From: Streptomyces cellostaticus
Lineage (GTDB): Bacteria > Actinomycetota > Actinomycetes > Streptomycetales > Streptomycetaceae
Assembly (NCBI RefSeq): GCF_001513965.1
Contig: NZ_KQ948016.1
Coordinates: 480,382-544,381, forward strand
Length of the DNA: 64,000 nucleotides
Reading direction: 5' to 3'
Shown here: one piece after another, positions 1 through 8,360 of the stretch
Layout of the letters: every line of letters starts with the position of its first letter
How positions within the stretch are numbered: the stretch's first letter is position 1
Translations under genes and position numbers: made by a program
The notes under the pieces: model-generated
The model's database searches: none
What the model was told of the DNA's origin: nothing
Seen by the model: the letters and a program-made list of their open reading frames with translations, nothing else

Positions 1-498
1 GCGGACCGCGTCCGACAGCGGGGAGTAGGCGAACCAGCCGAAGTCGGCCGCACCCTGCGGGGTGAGGAAGCCGCCGACCGCGATGGTCGAGCCGAACAGG
101 TACAGCCAGTAGGCGAACATGTTCAGCCGCGGGAACGCCACGTCGGGCGCGCCGATCTGCAGCGGCATGATCCAGTTCGTGAAACCGGCGAACAGCGGCG
201 TCGCGAACATCAGCAGCATGATCGTGCCGTGCATCGTGAACGCCTGGTTGAACTGCTCGTTCGACATGATCTGCAGACCAGGCCGGGCGAGCTCGGCGCG
301 CATCAGCAGCGCCATCACGCCACCGATCAGGAAGAACGCGAACGACGTGACGAGGTACAGCGTTCCGATCGTCTTGTGGTCGGTGGTCGTCAGCCACTTC
401 ACCACGACATTGCCGGGCTGCTTGCGCCTGACCGGCAGCTCGTCCGCGTATGCGCCTTCAGCTGCCGCGGCACCCTGGGGGTCGTTGAGGATGCTCAC
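1..498 (-). CDS. ctaD: Cytochrome c oxidase subunit I, N-terminal part
   Basis: The catalytic haem-copper subunit of the aa3 terminal oxidase, an integral membrane protein. Only the first 166 residues are present; the gene runs off the left edge. Visible are the cytosolic N-terminus, the conserved TTDHKTIG segment and the first membrane helices with [14 protein letters not shown], the block that holds a haem-ligand histidine in this family. The GTG start overlaps the stop of ctaC by four bases (GTGA), so the two are translationally coupled and co-transcribed. Family identity is certain; nothing can be said about the missing C-terminus. Confidence 0.95.
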   Translation of the reverse strand, partial: MSILNDPQGAAAAEGAYADELPVRRKQPGNVVVKWLTTTDHKTIGTLYLVTSFAFFLIGGVMALLMRAELARPGLQIMSNEQFNQAFTMHGTIMLLMFATPLFAGFTNWIMPLQIGAPDVAFPRLNMFAYWLYLFGSTIAVGGFLTPQGAADFGWFAYSPLSDAVR

Positions 499-1454
499 AG
501 GTTGTTCGTCTCCCGGTTCTTCTCGTGGCTCGTCTGCGCGATGCCGGCGGGAATGTAACCGGTCTGCCCCTTCTTCACGAGGTCCTTGAGGTGCGCCTCG
601 TACGCTGCCGGGGAGACGACCTTCACGTTGAACAGCATCCGGGAGTGGTCGACGCCGCAGAGCTCGGCGCACTTGCCCCTGAAGGTGCCCTCCTCGTTCG
701 GAGTCACCTGGAAGGCGTTGGTGTGGCCCGGAATGACGTCCTGCTTCATCAGGAACGGCACCACCCAGAAAGAGTGGATGACGTCACGCGAGGTGAGGAC
801 GAAGCGGACCGTCTTGCCCTTGGGGAGCCAGAGCGTGGGACCGGGGTCGCCGTTGTCCGGGTTACGGGTGCCGGGCGTACCGACGTCGTAGACACCGCCG
901 GCGTTCGCCGGGAAGTCCTTCTTGAACCGGTCCGGGATGGCGTCCAGGTTCTTGTCGGTCTTGGCGTTGCCGGTGACACCGGGAACGTTCTCGACGTAGT
1001 TGAAGCCCCAGCTCCACTGGAAGCCGACCACGTTGACCGTGACGTCGGGCTTCTTGGAGAGGTCCAGGAGCTTGGACTCGTCCCGGGCCGTGAAGTAGAA
1101 CAGCACCGAGATGATGATGATCGGGACCACCGTGTACAGGGCCTCGATCGGCATGTTGTACCGGGTCTGCGGAGGGACCTCGATCTTCGTGCGGCTGCGC
1201 CGGTGGAAGAAAGCACTCCACAGAATCAGGCCCCACACCAGCACGCCGGTGGCCAGCGCGGCAGCCCAGGACCCCTGCCACAGGGAGAGGATCCGCGGAG
1301 CCTCTTCCGTGGCCGGGTTGGGCATACCAAGGCGGGGGAAGTCCTTGTATGTGCAACCGGTGGCGGTCGCCAGGACCAGGCCCGCGGTCATTGCCTGCAG
1401 CAGCTTCCGCCGCATCGGGCGCCGCGGCGAGCGGTCGGAGCCGTTGGGACTCAC
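495..1454 (-). CDS. ctaC: Cytochrome c oxidase subunit II
   Basis: Subunit II of the aa3 oxidase, which takes electrons from the bc complex through its CuA centre outside the membrane. 319 aa. The N-terminus is a lipoprotein signal (Arg-rich start, hydrophobic stretch, lipobox ending ATGC with Cys at about residue 34), followed by two membrane helices (about 55-75 and 100-120) and a cupredoxin domain. CuA ligands are seen in [12 protein letters not shown] near residue 270. A GTG start at 1454 is chosen because it gives the family-typical [12 protein letters not shown] beginning; the frame stays open further upstream with no homology. Heads the ctaC-ctaD operon. Confidence 0.95.
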   Translation of the reverse strand: MSPNGSDRSPRRPMRRKLLQAMTAGLVLATATGCTYKDFPRLGMPNPATEEAPRILSLWQGSWAAALATGVLVWGLILWSAFFHRRSRTKIEVPPQTRYNMPIEALYTVVPIIIISVLFYFTARDESKLLDLSKKPDVTVNVVGFQWSWGFNYVENVPGVTGNAKTDKNLDAIPDRFKKDFPANAGGVYDVGTPGTRNPDNGDPGPTLWLPKGKTVRFVLTSRDVIHSFWVVPFLMKQDVIPGHTNAFQVTPNEEGTFRGKCAELCGVDHSRMLFNVKVVSPAAYEAHLKDLVKKGQTGYIPAGIAQTSHEKNRETNNL

Positions 1455-1533
1455 GTAGCGCCTTCCCGAGAGTCTCGCCCGCGCGGTCGGCTGCGGCCTT
1501 CTCGCTGGTCGGTCGCCGCCCTGCGGCGGGCAG

Positions 1534-1562
1534 GGGTTTGGATGTTTATGCGGACCAAACCC
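1534..1562. promoter_or_regulatory. Inverted repeat upstream of ctaC
   Basis: GGGTTTGG and CCAAACCC form perfect 8-bp arms around a 13-bp AT-richer spacer, about 80 bp upstream of the ctaC start in the divergent region shared with the desulfurase gene. It could be an operator or part of a promoter; the binding protein is unknown. Confidence 0.35.
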
Positions 1563-1690
1563 TAGCCGACGCCCTCCGGGGGTTCGCGGGGAGGGGGGCA
1601 TACGCGCCGCGGGTCAGCCCGAAGGGGTGGGTTTGGGCGCCCAATAGCTCGTTTTCTTGCGGTTTCGAGCGCGGGTGCAGGTGCGTTGTC

Positions 1691-1718
1691 GCTGGTCGCG
1701 CCGTTCCCCGCGCCCCTG
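1691..1718 (-). repeat. Dispersed intergenic repeat, degenerate copy 1
   Basis: Reverse-orientation partial copy of the family described at 14410: GGTCGCGCCGTTCCCCGCGC matches the complement of the GCGCGGGGAACTGCGCGACC block with one change. It lies in the gap between ctaC and the desulfurase gene. Confidence 0.5.
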
Positions 1719-1748
1719 CTTTTCTCACCGGCGTTTTAACGTTGCTGT

Positions 1749-3125
1749 GTGTCCTACTTTGACGCTGCATCCGCCGCCCCTCTCCATCCCGTTGCTCGTC
1801 AGGCCCTGTTGGCCTCTCTGGACGAGGGGTGGGCCGATCCTGCTCGGCTGTACCGGGAGGGGCGGAAGGCGCGGATGTTGCTCGACGCTGCCCGGGAAGC
1901 GGTCGCCGAGGCGGTGGGGTGCCGGGCCGACGAGGTGGTGTTCACCTCGTCCGGGACCCGGGCCGTACACACCGGCGTCGCGGGGGCGTTGGCCGGGCGG
2001 CGGCGGGTCGGACGCCACCTGATCGTGTCAGCCGTCGAACACTCCTCGGTACTCCATTCGGCGGAGGCGTTCGAGGCCGAGGGCGGGGCCGTGAGCAGGG
2101 TGGCCGTGAACCGGGCCGGAGCGGTGGATGCGTCGGCCTACGCGGCTGCCCTCCGGCAGGACACCGCGCTGGCCTGTCTGCAGTCGGCCAATCACGAGGT
2201 CGGGACCGTGCAGCCGGTGGCGCAGGTGGCGGAGGTGTGCCGGGCCGCCGGGGTGCCCCTGCTGGTGGACGCCGCGCAGTCGCTCGGGTGGGGGCCGGTC
2301 GAGGGTGACTGGTCGCTGCTGGCGGCGAGTGCCCACAAGTGGGGCGGGCCCTCCGGGGTGGGGCTGCTCGTCGTGCGCAAGGGCGTGCGGTTCGCGGCGC
2401 AAGGGCCCGTGGACGAGCGGGAGTCGGGGCGGGCGCCCGGCTTCGAGAACCTCCCGGCGATCGTCGCGGCCGTGGCCTCCCTGCGGGCGGTGCGGGCGGA
2501 GGCCGCCGAGGAGGGGGTACGGCTGCGGGAGCTGACGGAGCGGATCCGGGTGCGGGTGCCGGAGCTGGTGCCGGACGTGGAGGTGGTGGGCGATGCCGAG
2601 CGGCGGCTGCCGGGGATCGTCACCTTCTCCTGTCTCTATGTCGACGGAGAGGCCCTGCTGCACGAGTTGGACCGGGAGGGCTTTTCCGTCTCGTCCGGGT
2701 CGTCCTGCACGAGCAGCACACTGACGCCCAGCCATGTGCTGAAGGCGATGGGGGTGCTGAGCGAGGGGAACGTACGGGTGTCGTTGCCGCCGGGGGTGGC
2801 CGAGGAGGACGTGGAGCGGTTCCTGGACGTGCTGCCGGGGACGGTGGCGGGGGTGCGGGAGAAGCTGGGGGCGCCGGCTCCGGCGACCGTGGTCCAGGCG
2901 CAGGAGCTGGTCGTCGACTCCCTCGGCAAGCGCTGCCCGATCCCGGTCATCGAGCTGGCCAAGGTCTTCGGGGAGGTGCCGGTGGGGGGCACGGTGCGGG
3001 TGCTCTCGGATGACGAGGCGGCCCGGCTGGACATTCCCGCCTGGTGCGAGATGCGGGGGCAGGAGTACGTGGGCGAGGAGCCGGCGGAGCGGGGTACGGC
3101 GTATGTGGTGCGCCGGGTGAGCTGA
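1749..3125 (+). CDS. Cysteine desulfurase fused to a TusA/SirA-like sulfur carrier domain
   Basis: 458 aa. Residues 1 to about 370 are an aminotransferase class V fold: the SAHKWGG block places the PLP lysine at K197 and SGSSCTSS places the persulfide cysteine at C320. Residues about 385-458 are a TusA-like domain with the diagnostic GKRCPIP motif (C396). Known desulfurases strip sulfur from cysteine, and TusA proteins accept the persulfide, so this protein probably passes sulfur between its own domains for Fe-S or thio-cofactor synthesis. GTG start at 1749. Transcribed divergently from ctaC. The final acceptor is unknown. Confidence 0.9.
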   Translation: MSYFDAASAAPLHPVARQALLASLDEGWADPARLYREGRKARMLLDAAREAVAEAVGCRADEVVFTSSGTRAVHTGVAGALAGRRRVGRHLIVSAVEHSSVLHSAEAFEAEGGAVSRVAVNRAGAVDASAYAAALRQDTALACLQSANHEVGTVQPVAQVAEVCRAAGVPLLVDAAQSLGWGPVEGDWSLLAASAHKWGGPSGVGLLVVRKGVRFAAQGPVDERESGRAPGFENLPAIVAAVASLRAVRAEAAEEGVRLRELTERIRVRVPELVPDVEVVGDAERRLPGIVTFSCLYVDGEALLHELDREGFSVSSGSSCTSSTLTPSHVLKAMGVLSEGNVRVSLPPGVAEEDVERFLDVLPGTVAGVREKLGAPAPATVVQAQELVVDSLGKRCPIPVIELAKVFGEVPVGGTVRVLSDDEAARLDIPAWCEMRGQEYVGEEPAERGTAYVVRRVS

Positions 3126-3150
3126 AGGGGGCCCGGGGGGGGCTCGCCCC

Positions 3151-3200
3151 CCCCGAAAGGGGCGCGGGGAACTGCGCGACCAGCCCCGACGGGCCCGCAG
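3151..3200 (+). repeat. Dispersed intergenic repeat, copy 2
   Basis: A forward copy of the family, starting CCCCGAAAGGGGCGCGGGG and running through ACTGCGCGACCAGCCC to GGGCCCGCAG. A G-run/C-run hairpin (about 3134-3153) lies directly before it, so the stretch may serve as terminator between the convergent desulfurase and kinase genes. Confidence 0.8.
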
Positions 3201-3238
3201 TCGACCACGGACCCGCTGGGGCAGACGCATAGTCGCCC

Positions 3239-4213
3239 TCAGCCCAGGTGAGCCTGAACCTCTTCCGCCGCCTCGACGCCGTACGCCTTGGTGAACCGGT
3301 CCATGAAGTGCGCCCGGCGCAGCTGGTACTCCTGGGTACCCACCGTCTCGATGACGAGAGTCGCCAGCATGCAGCCGACCTGGGCCGCGCGCTCCAGGGA
3401 GACGCCCCAGGCGAGGCCGGAGAGGAAACCGGCCCGGAAGGCGTCGCCGACACCCGTGGGGTCGGCCTTGCGCTCCTCCTCCGCGCAGCCGACCTCGATC
3501 GGGTCCTCGCCGACCCGCTCGATGCGCACGCCCCGCGAGCCGAGCGTGGTGACGCGGTGGCCGACCTTGGCCAGGATCTGGGCGTCGCTCCAGCCGGTCT
3601 TGGACTCGATGAGGCCCTTCTCGTACTCGTTGGAGAAGAGGTAGGTCGCCCCGTCGAGCAGTATCCGGATCTCCTCGCCCTCCATACGGGCGATCTGCTG
3701 GGAGAAGTCGGCGGCGAAGGGGATCGCGCGGGAGCGGCACTCCTCCGTGTGCCGGAGCATGGCCTCCGGGTCGTCGGCGCCGATGAGGACCAGGTCGAGG
3801 CTGCCGACCCGGTCGGCGACCGTCTTCAGCTCGATGAGGCGGGCCTCGCTCATCGCGCCGGTGTAGAAGGAGCCGATCTGGTTGTGGTCGGCGTCGGTGG
3901 TGCACACGAAACGGGCGGTGTGCAGGGTCTCGGAGATACGGACCGAATCGGTGTCCACACCGTGGCGGTCGAGCCAGGCGCGGTACTCGTCGAAGTCGAA
4001 GCCGGCGGCCCCGACCAGGATCGGCGTGGTCCCGAGCTGCCCCATGCCGAAGGCGATGTTCGCGGCGACACCGCCCCGGCGTACGTCCAGGTTGTCGACC
4101 AGGAAGGAGAGCGAGACCGTGTGCAGCTGGTCCGCGACGAACTGGTCGGCGAAACGGCCGGGGAAGGTCATGAGGTGGTCGGTGGCGATGGAGCCGGTGA
4201 CTGCGATGCGCAC
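3239..4213 (-). CDS. PfkB-family carbohydrate/nucleoside kinase (adenosine kinase-like)
   Basis: 324 aa ribokinase-fold enzyme that transfers phosphate from ATP to a sugar or nucleoside hydroxyl. The N-terminal glycine motif (RRGGVAANIA) and C-terminal DPTGVGDAFRAG, with the catalytic Asp, are both intact. It resembles the actinobacterial kinase group that includes mycobacterial adenosine kinase, but substrate cannot be read from sequence. GTG at 4213 is preferred: AGGAG sits 10 nt upstream, whereas an ATG at 4222 (adding MPV) would be only one base from it. It is transcribed toward the desulfurase gene. Confidence 0.85.
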   Translation of the reverse strand: MRIAVTGSIATDHLMTFPGRFADQFVADQLHTVSLSFLVDNLDVRRGGVAANIAFGMGQLGTTPILVGAAGFDFDEYRAWLDRHGVDTDSVRISETLHTARFVCTTDADHNQIGSFYTGAMSEARLIELKTVADRVGSLDLVLIGADDPEAMLRHTEECRSRAIPFAADFSQQIARMEGEEIRILLDGATYLFSNEYEKGLIESKTGWSDAQILAKVGHRVTTLGSRGVRIERVGEDPIEVGCAEEERKADPTGVGDAFRAGFLSGLAWGVSLERAAQVGCMLATLVIETVGTQEYQLRRAHFMDRFTKAYGVEAAEEVQAHLG

Positions 4214-4343
4214 GACAGGCATTCTCCTGCGGGAGGCGGGATTGACAGTTCACGCTACCCGCTCACGGGCAGCCACTGAAGCTGGCAAAACTACCCGATA
4301 GTAGATCTTTCTTCGCGAGCCCACACGTGTCTACGGTGCGGTC

Positions 4344-4553
4344 ATGACGAACCTCAAGGTCAACTCGATCGCCCCGGCCGACCTCGAAGGCGACCTCGCC
4401 TCGCTGCGCGGGGACTGCGCCCTGATGGCCCCGCACTGGGCGGCTCCCGAGCACGCCGACTCCCGTCCGGTGCCGCCGTCCCTGATCCACGGGGTGACCG
4501 TGCCGGTGCGCTCCGCCCGGCTGCTGGACGCGATGTCCGACTACGGCGACTGA
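4344..4553 (+). CDS. Small conserved protein of unknown function
   Basis: 69 aa, start MTNLKVNSIAPADLEGDL. No signal peptide, membrane helix or metal motif. Codon use is typical of the neighbours, with strong GC bias in third positions, and the layout matches a small gene next to the kinase in other Streptomyces (recalled, not checked). The ribosome-binding site is weak. Divergent from the kinase. Function unknown. Confidence 0.65.
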   Translation: MTNLKVNSIAPADLEGDLASLRGDCALMAPHWAAPEHADSRPVPPSLIHGVTVPVRSARLLDAMSDYGD

Positions 4554-4655
4554 CACCCCGGGGCGCACATACGGGAACCGTGCGCTCCCCTCGCGCGTCC
4601 CATCGCCGTCCCCCGTGCCGGGGACGTGGGACACGATCCAGCGAGGAGCGATGCG

Positions 4656-6350
4656 GTGAACACCGAGCGACCGGAGAACCCCGAGGAACCCGAGAACCCC
4701 AAGGAGCCCGAGGCCTCCAAGGTTTCCGACGATTCCAGGGTTTCCGAGGACTCCGAGGCTTCCGGGGCCGCCGAGGCTTCCGGGGCCGCCGGGGCGGACG
4801 AGGTCTCCGGGGCGGACGAGATCTCCGGTGAGAGCGAGGCCGCCGGGGCGGACGACGGCGGAGCCGGCCGGGTCGAAGAGGTCGGCGAGGTCGGGAGCGG
4901 GGGCGACGGTGAGCGGGCCGGGCGGCGCCGCTCCCCCGTGGTCGTCGCCTCGGTCGCGGCGGCCGTCCTGCTGGTCGGGGGCGGCAGCGCGTACCTCGCC
5001 GCGCACCACGGATCGGACGGCCGTACGAACGCCGGTGCGTCCGGCGGTGGCGGGACTCCTCCGCCGCTCGCCCTGGACGGGTGGGCGCAGGGCGGTACGG
5101 GCGGCATCGCGCCCGGGGAGCCGAATCCGTACGGCGCGACCTATGTGGCCGCGGGCGAGCTGCCGGGCGGTCCCGGTTCGGCGCCGGTGTACGTGCCGGG
5201 GGCCGAGGTCGGCAAGGACCGGGTGGCCCGGCTGGCCAAGGCGCTCGGTGTGGACGGGACGCCGGTGGCCGAGGGGCGGACCTGGCGGGTCGGCGGAGGG
5301 AAGGACGGCTCCGGGCCGGCCCTTGAGGTGAACAGGGACGCGCCGGGCAGCTGGACCTTCAGCCGGTATGCGCCCGGTACCGACAACTGCAAGAAGGTCA
5401 CCGTCTGCGCGCACGACCCGATGGCCCCGGCCGGCGACCCGGTGAGCGTGGCGGTCGCCGAGAAGGCGGCGGCGCCCGTGCTGAAGGCGCTCGGGCAGGA
5501 CGACGCGAAGATCGACGCGAGCCAGATCATGGGTGCCCAGCGGGTGGTCAACGCGGACCCGGTGGTGGGCGGGCTGCCCACCTACGGCCTGACGACCGGC
5601 CTGACCGTGGACAAGCAGGGCGAGCTGGTCGGCGGTCATGGGCAGCTGGCGGCGCCGGTGAAGGGGGACACGTATCCCGTCCTGGGCGCGAAGAAGACGC
5701 TGGAGCTGATGAACAAGGCTCCGAAGACCGACCACCGCATGGGCATCGGCGGCTGTGCCAGTCCGGTGCCGCTGAAGAACCGGCTGGAGCAGCCGTGCGG
5801 CGCGTCCACGTCGGTGCCGAAGCGGGCGGCGGACGAGGTCACGGTCGACAAGGCGGTGTTCGGGCTGGCCGCGCGCTCGGCCGGCGGGCGGCAGCTGCTG
5901 GTGCCGTCGTGGCTGTTCGAGGTGCGGGGGTCGGCGGCGGGGGACGCCTTCACAGTGGCGTATCCGGCGGTCGATCCCCAGTACCTGGCGGCACCGTCGG
6001 TGTCGGCTCCGTCCCCGTCTCCCTCGTCTCCCTCGTCCCCCGGGTCCTCCGCGCCGAAGACGCATGAGGTGAAGGTGGACGGCTACACCGCCGACGACCG
6101 CGAGCTGACCGTGAGCTTCATGGGCGGGGTGTGCGCGGACTACACGGCGTCGGCGAAGGAGAGCGGCGGCCGGGTCACGGTCACCGTGACCGAGAAGCCC
6201 TGGCCGGACAAGGTGTGCATCCTGATCGCCAAGGAGTACGTGAAGACCGTACGGCTGGACGCACCGCTCGACGGCCGGACGGTGGTCGGCGTCGACGGCA
6301 AGCAGATCCCGAAGACGAAGCCGGGGGCGCTGCGGCCGCAGACTGCCTAG
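4656..6350 (+). CDS. Membrane-anchored protein with acidic low-complexity N-terminus
   Basis: 564 aa. Residues 1-85 are a low-complexity Glu/Pro/Ser/Ala tract (repeats of PENPEEP and EASGAAEASG type), followed by RRRSP and a single membrane segment (about 90-110), then a large extracytoplasmic part with a Ser/Pro linker (SPSPSSPSSPGSS) and a final 100-residue domain with two cysteines. GTG at 4656 is preferred to an earlier GTG at 4626 because GAGGAG lies seven bases upstream. No enzyme motif was recognised. It probably acts at the cell surface; role unknown. Confidence 0.8.
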   Translation: MNTERPENPEEPENPKEPEASKVSDDSRVSEDSEASGAAEASGAAGADEVSGADEISGESEAAGADDGGAGRVEEVGEVGSGGDGERAGRRRSPVVVASVAAAVLLVGGGSAYLAAHHGSDGRTNAGASGGGGTPPPLALDGWAQGGTGGIAPGEPNPYGATYVAAGELPGGPGSAPVYVPGAEVGKDRVARLAKALGVDGTPVAEGRTWRVGGGKDGSGPALEVNRDAPGSWTFSRYAPGTDNCKKVTVCAHDPMAPAGDPVSVAVAEKAAAPVLKALGQDDAKIDASQIMGAQRVVNADPVVGGLPTYGLTTGLTVDKQGELVGGHGQLAAPVKGDTYPVLGAKKTLELMNKAPKTDHRMGIGGCASPVPLKNRLEQPCGASTSVPKRAADEVTVDKAVFGLAARSAGGRQLLVPSWLFEVRGSAAGDAFTVAYPAVDPQYLAAPSVSAPSPSPSSPSSPGSSAPKTHEVKVDGYTADDRELTVSFMGGVCADYTASAKESGGRVTVTVTEKPWPDKVCILIAKEYVKTVRLDAPLDGRTVVGVDGKQIPKTKPGALRPQTA

Positions 6351-6360
6351 CCGCGCCGGA

Positions 6361-6409
6361 ACCGCAAAAGGCGGCGGCCCCCGCGGAGGGGGTCGCCGCC
6401 TTTGCGGTC
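6361..6409. terminator. Bidirectional terminator between convergent genes
   Basis: A long, nearly perfect hairpin: ACCGCAAAAGGCGGCG pairs with CGCCGCCTTTGCGGT, with further C/G pairing toward the loop. It sits exactly between the stop codons of the membrane-anchored protein and the ErpA-like gene, with A and T runs on the two flanks. Confidence 0.85.
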
Positions 6410-6423
6410 AGGCTGGGGTCGGC

Positions 6424-6780
6424 TCAGCTGAAGGAGTCGCCGCAGGCGCAGGAGCCCGTCGCGTTCGGGTTGTCGATCGTGAAGCCCTGCTTCTCGATCG
6501 TGTCCACGAAGTCGACGGTGGCGCCGCCCAGGTACGGGGCGCTCATGCGGTCGGTGACGACCTTGACCCCGTCGAAGTCCTTCTCCACGTCGCCGTCGAG
6601 CGAGCGCTCGTCGAAGAAGAGCTGGTAGCGCAGGCCGGAGCAGCCGCCGGGCTGGACAGCGACGCGCAGGGCGAGGTCGTCGCGGCCTTCCTGGTCGAGC
6701 AGCGCCTTGACCTTGGACGCGGCGGCGTCGGTCAGGATGATGCCGTCGGTGACGGTGGTGGTCTCGTCCGATACGGACAT
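6424..6780 (-). CDS. erpA: Fe-S cluster insertion protein, HesB/IscA/ErpA family
   Basis: 118 aa A-type Fe-S carrier. The three cluster-binding cysteines are visible in GGCSGL (about 47) and the C-terminal GSCACGDSF. It would hand Fe-S clusters to apoenzymes in the cytoplasm. Its neighbour nadA, transcribed divergently, encodes a [4Fe-4S] enzyme, and a cysteine desulfurase lies 3 kb away, so the context fits cluster delivery. Length is normal for the family. The choice of erpA over iscA as a name is by general similarity only. Confidence 0.88.
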   Translation of the reverse strand: MSVSDETTTVTDGIILTDAAASKVKALLDQEGRDDLALRVAVQPGGCSGLRYQLFFDERSLDGDVEKDFDGVKVVTDRMSAPYLGGATVDFVDTIEKQGFTIDNPNATGSCACGDSFS

Positions 6781-6970
6781 CTACATCTCTCCCGGGTTGT
6801 ACGGAGACTGCTTGCCGACCAGTGCAACCGGCGTTTCCGCGGATTCATTCCGGGCCGGGCGTTCGCGTGGTCGCGTTTTCGTTCCGCCCTCCATGCTCGC
6901 ACACGCCCGAGGAGGCGGACAGCGGCCTGTGGAGGGACCTGAAGGAGCGCGGCGGAACCCCGGCGGGATT

Positions 6971-7042
6971 CACGTCACATCGACGCTATGGCCATCGTCA
7001 AAGTGACGTGAAGCAGTTATGATAGATAGCGTCAGTTAGACG
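6971..7042 (+). promoter_or_regulatory. Dyad-rich promoter region of nadA
   Basis: Three symmetrical elements lie just before nadA: CACGTCAC (6971-6978) paired with GTGACGTG (7003-7010); the nested CGTCA-AAG-TGACG (6996-7008); and CGTC-AGTTA-GACG (7030-7042). TATGAT at 7018-7023 fits a -10 box and lies between the last two dyads. The arrangement suggests repressor sites around an NAD-biosynthesis promoter; the regulator is not identified. Confidence 0.55.
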
Positions 7043-7064
7043 AAAAGTAGAAAGGGTGCGTGCC

Positions 7065-8261
7065 GTGACCACCGCCCAGACCCCGGATCTCGACGTACAG
7101 CCGACTCCGCTCGCCCTGCTGCTTCTCGGCCGTGAGGCCGACCCGAAGAGCGAGCGGGGCGTCGAGTGTCCCGGCGACCTGCCCTCGCCGTCCGACCCCG
7201 ATCTGGTCGAGCGCGCCCGCGCGGCCAAGGAGAAGCTCGGCGACAAGGTCTTCGTGCTCGGCCACCACTACCAGCGCGACGAGGTCATCCAGTTCGCCGA
7301 CGTCACGGGCGACTCCTTCAAGCTGGCCCGGGACGCAGCCGCGCGCCCGGAGGCCGAGTACATCGTCTTCTGCGGTGTGCACTTCATGGCCGAGTCGGCG
7401 GACATCCTGACGTCCGACGACCAGAAGGTCGTCCTGCCGGACCTCGCGGCCGGCTGCTCCATGGCCGACATGGCGACGGCCGAGCAGGTCGCCGAGTGCT
7501 GGGACGTGCTGACCGAGGCGGGCATCGCCGAGCAGGTGGTCCCCGTCTCGTACATGAACTCCTCGGCGGACATCAAGGCGTTCACCGGCAAGCACGGCGG
7601 CACCATCTGCACCTCGTCCAACGCCAAGCGCGCCCTGGACTGGGCCTTCGAGCAGGGGGAGCCCTCGGCGACGAAGGTCCTCTTCCTGCCCGACCAGCAC
7701 CTGGGCCGCAACACCGCGGTGCGGGACATGGGCATGTCCCTGGACGACTGCGTAGTCTACAACCCGCACAAGCCGAACGGCGGGCTGAGCGCGGACGAGC
7801 TGCGGGCCGCGAAGATGATCCTGTGGCGCGGCCACTGCTCGGTCCACGGGCGCTTCAGCGTGGACTCGGTCAACGACGTGCGCGCCCGCATCCCTGACGT
7901 GAACGTCCTCGTCCACCCCGAGTGCAAGCACGAGGTCGTCGCCGCGGCGGACTACGTCGGCTCGACGGAGTACATCATCAAGGCCCTGGAGGCAGCTCCG
8001 GCCGGCTCCAAGTGGGCCATCGGCACGGAGCTGAACCTGGTCCGCCGCCTGGCGAACCGTTTCGCGCCCGAGGGCAAGGAGATCGTCTTCCTCGACAAGA
8101 CGGTCTGCTTCTGCTCGACCATGAACCGCATCGACCTGCCCCACCTGGTCTGGGCCCTGGAGTCCCTGGCCGAGGGCAACCTGGTCAACCGGATCGAGGT
8201 CGACAAGGAGACGGAGGCGTTCGCCAAGCTGGCGCTGGAGCGGATGCTGGCACTGCCGTAG
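7065..8261 (+). CDS. nadA: Quinolinate synthase A
   Basis: 398 aa. Condenses iminoaspartate with dihydroxyacetone phosphate to give quinolinate, the first committed step of de novo NAD synthesis. Signature blocks include LGHHYQRDEVIQFAD and the cysteines expected for the [4Fe-4S] centre in VFCGVHFMAE, HPECKHE and the C-terminal TVCFCST. GTG at 7065 is preferred over GTG at 7056 because GAAAGGG is then eight bases away. nadB and nadC are not next to it here. An intrinsic terminator follows. Confidence 0.95.
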   Translation: MTTAQTPDLDVQPTPLALLLLGREADPKSERGVECPGDLPSPSDPDLVERARAAKEKLGDKVFVLGHHYQRDEVIQFADVTGDSFKLARDAAARPEAEYIVFCGVHFMAESADILTSDDQKVVLPDLAAGCSMADMATAEQVAECWDVLTEAGIAEQVVPVSYMNSSADIKAFTGKHGGTICTSSNAKRALDWAFEQGEPSATKVLFLPDQHLGRNTAVRDMGMSLDDCVVYNPHKPNGGLSADELRAAKMILWRGHCSVHGRFSVDSVNDVRARIPDVNVLVHPECKHEVVAAADYVGSTEYIIKALEAAPAGSKWAIGTELNLVRRLANRFAPEGKEIVFLDKTVCFCSTMNRIDLPHLVWALESLAEGNLVNRIEVDKETEAFAKLALERMLALP

Positions 8262-8282
8262 CGGGGCTCGTGCCCGGCGCAG

Positions 8283-8320
8283 GGGCGCCTCCCTTTCGGT
8301 TCGGGGGGCGCCTCTCTTCT
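8283..8320 (+). terminator. nadA terminator
   Basis: GGCGCCTCCC pairs with GGGGGGCGCC (one mismatch) around a loop containing TTTCGGTTC, followed by CTCTTCTTTC. It begins about 20 bases after the nadA stop. Confidence 0.75.
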
Positions 8321-8360
8321 TTCAACAGCCTCTTCGTCTTCTTTCAAACAGCCGCTCCGG

